From Fidelibacterota bacterium (lineage in GTDB: Bacteria > Fidelibacterota > Marinisomatia > SCGC-AAA003-L08 > JACNLC01), in NCBI GenBank assembly GCA_014381725.1, contig JACNLC010000046.1, positions 1 through 48,740 of the forward strand: a DNA stretch of 48,740 bases, read 5' to 3'. The position numbers were made by a program, and so were the translations under genes. Below the pieces are notes generated by a model. The model was not told the DNA's origin. It made no database searches and saw only the letters and a program-made list of their open reading frames with translations. Each line of letters begins with the position of its first letter. The stretch's first letter is position 1. Below are positions 44,509 to 48,740 of the stretch, piece after piece.

Positions 44509-46143
44509 TTACTCCGTTAAATTAGGTTTAAAATCAATTTGAATTCCCTCAACAACCCAACGAGCTCTAACCTCAATGAGTTCCGGATAAATTGCAAAAT
44601 CTGCTGATGGTTGATAGGGTGTCCATTTCCCAGAAAAATAAATTTCATTTTTTAATGTGTTTTTTTGAACAAACGCCCAAATAGTATAATCTCCGGTTGG
44701 AAGATTTTTAAACTCGAAATAATTTTCTTCAGTAATAGTGTTAAAAGTTTTGTGTGTTTTTATATTTTCAGCCTCAATAACAATGGTTTGAGAATTTCCA
44801 TTTAGAATTTCACCATCAATATCTCCACCAATTATAGATTTAGGAAATTGATTCCAATTTACATCTACAGTAACTAAAGAATCTGCCATTGGATTGTTGC
44901 AATTGTCTTTAATAGAATCCCCAAAAAACTGAATTTCTTTAGTGCCTCTTGGTAGTTTGGGTATTTGGAGAGTTAAAGGATCTTTATATGATGTTAAAAT
45001 ATCAATATATTCCGTATCAATTAGTGCGTGTGCAAGAAAACCAAAGTTATTTGATTTAAACTCATCTTCATTTTTCCAACGCACTATTGGTTCTGAAAAT
45101 TTTATCTGAAAAATAGAATCTACGAATGAGCTGGAAATAATTTCAGGTGGAATCGTATCAAGTAACTCTGGCATTATGAATGTATAAGAATTTGTTGAAT
45201 ATCTTTCGAGCCGATTTTGTTTAGACAATTTAATAGTTACCGAATCTCTCGGTTGGTATTTATTGTTTTCTGTATTCTTTGATTGTGATGATATGTCTTC
45301 GTTTGTTGCTTTTGGTTGAATTTTCCACGGAATAACAAATTCTTCTTCACTTCCATCGCTAAAAATTAGAGTTCCATAATCTTGATTGATTAAATCAATT
45401 GACTTAATCTCAACTCTTTCAATTGGATCTTGCATTATTATTGACACATTTTGCACTTCTTCGTTATCGTTCATATTGATAAACTCGTATGTCATCATTC
45501 CATATCGTTTTTTGTGTATATTTTGTTCAATATCTGTTAACTCATTTTCAACTGCGACAATTGTATAATTCCCATTTGGTAAATATGAAAATGAAAAACT
45601 TCCATCTTCTGAGATTTCTACTTTTCTAAATAATGTATCCGGATTATTATTTTTGATGTTATATAAACCTACTTCAGTAATTGTTTCTTTGTTGATATTT
45701 TCCAGTTTCCCGGATATAATTCCATTAGGAATGTAATCTCCAGATGAATAAAATAGCTGAATGGGTTGCGTCATCTCATTTTTTTGATAATCTCGTATTC
45801 TCCGAGAAATTTGGATAATTATTGGAATGTTCTCCGGCCAAATTGTTTCTGGATAAATAGAAATGGATTTCCCTCTTGGTTTAACAACATAATCACAATT
45901 TGGTGTAATTCTGATTGACGCAGGAACAGATAACGGATCAATCATTTCTGTAAATTTTAGAGTGATTTTTTGATTTGGCTCAATGTTTGTCGTACCATTA
46001 TTTGGTATAATATACTTAATATTTGGTGCCGTTTTATCTTTTGGTCCACCACTCGGAGAGCCAAGTGCCGCACAACGCAAAATTAGCATTACGCTAAAAG
46101 TAAGAATTAAAAAACTGCCTGTTTTATGGTTAATGAGTTTCAT
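44509..46143 (-). CDS. Big_5/Ig-like domain lipoprotein
   Basis: I use the ATG at 46143, preceded by GAGG, which gives 544 aa. The signal ends in a lipobox-like LILRCAALGSPSGGPKDKTAP. The Cys followed by a GGPKD box is common in surface lipoproteins of Bacteroidetes-type bacteria. Next is a Big_5-type domain (IIPNNGTTNIEPNQKITLKFTE, cut by domain at about residue 130). Carboxypeptidase-regulatory-like beta modules follow, at about 145-230 (GSFSFSYLPNGNYTIVAVE) and 430-500 (FKNLPTGDYTIWAF). It is probably an outer-membrane lipoprotein. The function is unknown. Confidence 0.75.
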   Translation of the reverse strand: MKLINHKTGSFLILTFSVMLILRCAALGSPSGGPKDKTAPNIKYIIPNNGTTNIEPNQKITLKFTEMIDPLSVPASIRITPNCDYVVKPRGKSISIYPETIWPENIPIIIQISRRIRDYQKNEMTQPIQLFYSSGDYIPNGIISGKLENINKETITEVGLYNIKNNNPDTLFRKVEISEDGSFSFSYLPNGNYTIVAVENELTDIEQNIHKKRYGMMTYEFINMNDNEEVQNVSIIMQDPIERVEIKSIDLINQDYGTLIFSDGSEEEFVIPWKIQPKATNEDISSQSKNTENNKYQPRDSVTIKLSKQNRLERYSTNSYTFIMPELLDTIPPEIISSSFVDSIFQIKFSEPIVRWKNEDEFKSNNFGFLAHALIDTEYIDILTSYKDPLTLQIPKLPRGTKEIQFFGDSIKDNCNNPMADSLVTVDVNWNQFPKSIIGGDIDGEILNGNSQTIVIEAENIKTHKTFNTITEENYFEFKNLPTGDYTIWAFVQKNTLKNEIYFSGKWTPYQPSADFAIYPELIEVRARWVVEGIQIDFKPNLTE

Positions 46144-46275
46144 AGTATCCTCAAAATTTCGGGAGTTAGTTGTGCTAGAAACAAGCATTAATTATTTTCT
46201 AAATTTATTTTAAAAGGATCAGTTTCTAATTTTCATCACGGAATATATACAATATTTCCTGTAAATTACGCTAGT

Positions 46276-46818
46276 ATGTACACAAATCATTTATTAATTG
46301 CGATGCCACATATGACCGATCAGATTTTCAGCAAGAGTGTAATTTATGTCTGTGAACACGACAACCAAGGTTCAATGGGGATTATTATTAACAAACCATT
46401 ACCTACTGAAAGTGTTCAGGGGATTTTGAACGAAACTGGATTAGATGAATCTGATTCTTTCCCTCAGATTTACTTTGGTGGTCCAGTTGGGATGAACCAC
46501 GGATTTATTCTACACGACACAAAATATCATATTGATGGAACGCATAACATTTCAAAAAAAATTGCTTTAACTTCAAACCTTGATATAATTCACGATCTTG
46601 TTGATGGGAAAGGTCCTGAAAAATATCGCTTTGCTTTAGGATACGCCGGTTGGTCTGCTAAACAAATTGAGGATGAGATTAAACACGGAGACTGGTTAGT
46701 GATTCCAGCAACTCCAGATTTCATTTTTAATACTCCTGATGATATTAAATGGGAATCTGCGGCCAAAGAATTCGGGATTGATATGTCCACAATAACAGGA
46801 TCTTCCGGTATAGCATAA
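46276..46818 (+). CDS. YqgE/AlgH family protein (UPF0301)
   Basis: The 180-aa protein matches the family throughout: LLIAMPHMTDQIFSKSVIYVCEHD, GSMGIIINKPL, IYFGGPVGMNHGFILH, and YRFALGYAGWSAKQIEDEI near the C-terminus. The family is conserved, cytoplasmic and poorly understood; AlgH was named from an alginate regulation screen. It is transcribed away from the lipoprotein gene, with 132 bp between the two chosen starts. Confidence 0.92.
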   Translation: MYTNHLLIAMPHMTDQIFSKSVIYVCEHDNQGSMGIIINKPLPTESVQGILNETGLDESDSFPQIYFGGPVGMNHGFILHDTKYHIDGTHNISKKIALTSNLDIIHDLVDGKGPEKYRFALGYAGWSAKQIEDEIKHGDWLVIPATPDFIFNTPDDIKWESAAKEFGIDMSTITGSSGIA

Positions 46819-46847
46819 GTAAAATTTTCACTTCTCATTTTCTTTTA

Positions 46848-47525
46848 TCACAAAATTCCTTTATCTGCAAAACTTGTTACATTATCTCCAGCAATAATAA
46901 TATGATCGTGTAAAGATACTTCAATCGTTGTGCAGGCATCTTTCAATTTTTTTGTAATTGCTATATCATCATTTGATGGGTTTGGATTTCCTGACGGATG
47001 GTTATGAACAAAAACTACAGCAGCGGCATCTTGCTCTAAAATAATTTTAATCACTTCTCTCGGATAAACGGCACTTGTTGTTAATGTTCCTTCAAACAAC
47101 TCCACGGAGTCAATTATCTTATTTTGACCGTTTAGTAAAATTACTAAAAATACTTCTCGACTTCTATCACGAAGTTGATGCTGAAGATAAGTAAACACAT
47201 CTTTGGCTGATTTAATATAATCTTCTCCGATTATTCTGTCTTTTAAATATCTTCTTGAAATTGCTTGAACCAATTTTAGTCCAAAAATATTTGAAGATCC
47301 TATTCCTGATATTGATTTAAGTCTTTCAGGTGAAGCTTCTAGCACACCTTTTAGAGATTTGAATTCCTTAATGAGAATTTTAGCTGTTGGCTTTTGGTCG
47401 CGCCTATTATCTGCAAGTTTGAGTAATAACTCTACTACTTCATAATCAAGAAAACCCTCGATCCCATCTTTCAGAAATCGTTGCCGTAATCGTGCATAAT
47501 GACCCAATGATTGTTGCTTATCCAT
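46848..47525 (-). CDS. radC: RadC-family JAB/MPN-domain protein
   Basis: The 225-aa protein has an N-terminal helix-hairpin-helix-like region (SISGIGSSNIFGLK) and a C-terminal JAB metalloprotease-like domain. The latter carries the zinc motif VFVHNHPSGNPNPSNDD, with the upstream Glu in SVELFEGTLTTSAVYPREV. RadC proteins were named for a DNA repair link that is now doubted. Their true role is unclear. A ribosome site (GGAGAT) precedes the ATG. An upstream element shared with the vkor gene lies 43 bp before the start. Confidence 0.93.
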   Translation of the reverse strand: MDKQQSLGHYARLRQRFLKDGIEGFLDYEVVELLLKLADNRRDQKPTAKILIKEFKSLKGVLEASPERLKSISGIGSSNIFGLKLVQAISRRYLKDRIIGEDYIKSAKDVFTYLQHQLRDRSREVFLVILLNGQNKIIDSVELFEGTLTTSAVYPREVIKIILEQDAAAVVFVHNHPSGNPNPSNDDIAITKKLKDACTTIEVSLHDHIIIAGDNVTSFADKGIL

Positions 47526-47797
47526 CTTGAATCTCCGTTATTTAACTAAGCGATTATAAAAATAATACCTAAAGTTAGGTTGATTTAGGATATTCTTGAA
47601 ACAGATAAATGAAAAGTTGAAAAACCGGAATTTTGTAGTGATACAATTTCCGACTAAGGTGTCCGTCAAATTTACAAATGGTAACAACTTTGGTTGTTTT
47701 TTGTTCCCAGTGGAAGACAGCTAACGAATGAGTTCACATCCGAACGCTTTTTGTGTCCGGTGGAGTTGGAGTTGTGCGATTGTACGAAATCTTCTGT
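47526..47797. other. Intergenic region between radC and the restriction-like gene
   Basis: This 272-bp stretch contains the 51-bp shared element (47569-47619) near the radC start. The remainder is less A/T-rich than its surroundings (for example GGTGTCCGTC, CATCCGAACGC, GTGTCCGGTGG) and may be a remnant of a mobile or cassette-like element. No open frame or intact repeat end is evident. Confidence 0.4.
47569..47619. repeat. 51-bp shared upstream element, copy B (before radC)
   Basis: Partner of 35008-35058; differs at five positions clustered in the centre and near one end. It lies in the same orientation relative to the minus-strand gene that follows. Confidence 0.75.
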
Positions 47798-48740
47798 TTA
47801 GGTAAATACTTTCCACCCTGAACCCAGTAAATCGTTTTCATCATAAGTGTATTCTTCACTTGAATTAATCCAAAAAGAACCTTCTTTTTCAATGACTATT
47901 CCCCCGAATAATTTTCCCCCGTTTTCATTTTGTTCTTTAATATATTTTGCTAAACCTTTTGCTCGTGAACCTGCTGTTTCTGCTGTTAATCCACCTTTTG
48001 TATCGAATACACCAACTCGACCATCGTTGTATTTCACAATCCAATCCACATAAAACGGAACATCGTCTTCTCCACTTTTTCTCGGAACTGCAAAAAATGT
48101 CCCGTCCCTTTCACCATTTTTATACCACCAGTAAATTTCATTATATTTTTTATCCAAAAATTTGGCAAAGTTTTTCTCAACACCGGAAGCCTTATTATAT
48201 TCGAAAAACGGTTGCATCACGGAAAGACTGAATTCTTTCTCAACATAATTGTCAGAGTATCCCATAAATTTTGGAATTTCCCAATTTTCATCAATGGCTA
48301 ACTCTTTGTCTCTTTCTTTTACATCAGCCAAATATTTTTCTTTTGTCAAATTAATAACATTTAAAAATTGTTGTGAGTTGTTTTTAGCCAAAACTACCAT
48401 TTGTTCATCCATACCCGCCGTTTGATATTTCATTAAAAATTCATATTGGAAAAATCTAACAATTGATAAGTTTATATAATCGACAGACCGCTTTTCGGGA
48501 TGTAATTCAGGTTGAAGAGATTCTGCGCAAAAGGTATTAAACTTTTCTTGAATATCTTCTTCGTTAAGCCTTCTTTCTACGGTTTCACCGCCGTGTGAAT
48601 CAAAAGCGTCAGTTTGTTTTTCTTGCAAATGTTCAAATTCTTTGTCGGGATCCGTAACAACGCCATCAGTTATCAGTTGATTCGTAATTTGCTCAATATC
48701 GGTTGAAATTTGGTTTTTCAAATCCAATTCGTTTGCTGAT
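47798..48740 (-). CDS. C-terminal part of a probable restriction endonuclease/helicase (Res-like)
   Basis: The frame is open to the right edge: the codons before the first in-frame TTG (48727) continue SANELDLKNQ, so the true start is outside the window. About 313 residues are seen. The last ~110 have a PD-(D/E)XK pattern: EKNFAKFLDKKYNEIYWWYKNG, then FYVDWIVKYNDGRVGVFDTKGG (Asp, then Asp-Thr-Lys) and the C-terminal strands. This is typical of the nuclease end of type III Res-like and related DEAD-box restriction proteins. The preceding part is helical and acidic. The helicase part and any modification partner would lie to the right. The D12 methyltransferase 7 kb away is not an obvious partner. 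Confidence 0.6.
   Translation of the reverse strand, partial: SANELDLKNQISTDIEQITNQLITDGVVTDPDKEFEHLQEKQTDAFDSHGGETVERRLNEEDIQEKFNTFCAESLQPELHPEKRSVDYINLSIVRFFQYEFLMKYQTAGMDEQMVVLAKNNSQQFLNVINLTKEKYLADVKERDKELAIDENWEIPKFMGYSDNYVEKEFSLSVMQPFFEYNKASGVEKNFAKFLDKKYNEIYWWYKNGERDGTFFAVPRKSGEDDVPFYVDWIVKYNDGRVGVFDTKGGLTAETAGSRAKGLAKYIKEQNENGGKLFGGIVIEKEGSFWINSSEEYTYDENDLLGSGWKVFT

Noticed and set aside
47690-47790. Possible integron attC-like site (AGCTAAC ... GTTGTGC with partial internal symmetry)
   Set aside because: The end boxes do not fit the RYYYAAC/GTTRRRY pattern, the internal arms pair poorly, and no integrase or cassette series is present.

Overview
The window is low-GC bacterial chromosome from a member of the FCB group. 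The best guess is Candidatus Marinimicrobia (SAR406/Neomarinimicrobiota) or a close relative. This rests on a type IX secretion (T9SS) SprA, three PorV/PorQ-type barrels, several secreted proteins ending in PNPF(NPxT) sorting domains, cysteine-rich DCAGVCGG and ACNFGEEG linkers, and frequent TTG starts. The assignment is inferred from sequence style, not from a marker-gene comparison.

Left part (1-17.6 kb), all minus strand. A partial multi-domain lamin-tail surface protein runs off the left edge. A long, tightly coupled operon then reads rdgB - sprA - glutaminyl cyclase - prmA - lipoprotein - beta-propeller/T9SS substrate - PorV-like - PorQ-like - YibQ-like deacetylase. Several of its junctions are ATGA or TAATG overlaps. 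It combines the T9SS outer-membrane translocon with likely client proteins and maturation functions.

Middle part (17.8-35 kb). A tRNA-Phe and its terminator precede a leucine-rich-repeat T9SS substrate. Facing it is a minus-strand operon that I consider the most interesting item: a 941-aa Ig/cadherin-like surface protein, a PorV-like barrel, a MotA/TolQ/ExbB-type proton-channel protein with a long coiled-coil tail, a small ExbD/MotB-like protein with an Asp at the start of its single membrane helix, and an unrecognised periplasmic protein with a C-terminal membrane anchor. Next come pntA1-pntA2-pntB (proton-translocating transhydrogenase) and a menaquinone operon (vkor-dsbA fusion, menF, menD, menH), in which all three men genes start with TTG.

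Right part (35-48.7 kb). An EF-G-like GTPase and a HIT hydrolase are translationally coupled. Then come a subtilisin-like T9SS protease, an apparently orphan D12-class adenine methyltransferase overlapping rnhA, and YitT and TauE membrane proteins. On the minus strand lie a small hypothetical gene, manC and a Big_5-type lipoprotein, then yqgE (+), radC (-) and, at the right edge, the C-terminal part of a probable restriction endonuclease.

Small DNA elements are also present. These are a perfect CRP-type palindrome, a 51-bp element shared upstream of vkor and radC, tandem hairpins before the EF-G-like gene, heptanucleotide repeats inserted in frame in menD and in the protease, a 28-bp perfect palindrome inside the protease gene, and a 248-bp perfect duplication inside the Ig-repeat gene. 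No rRNA, CRISPR array, transposase or prophage was seen.
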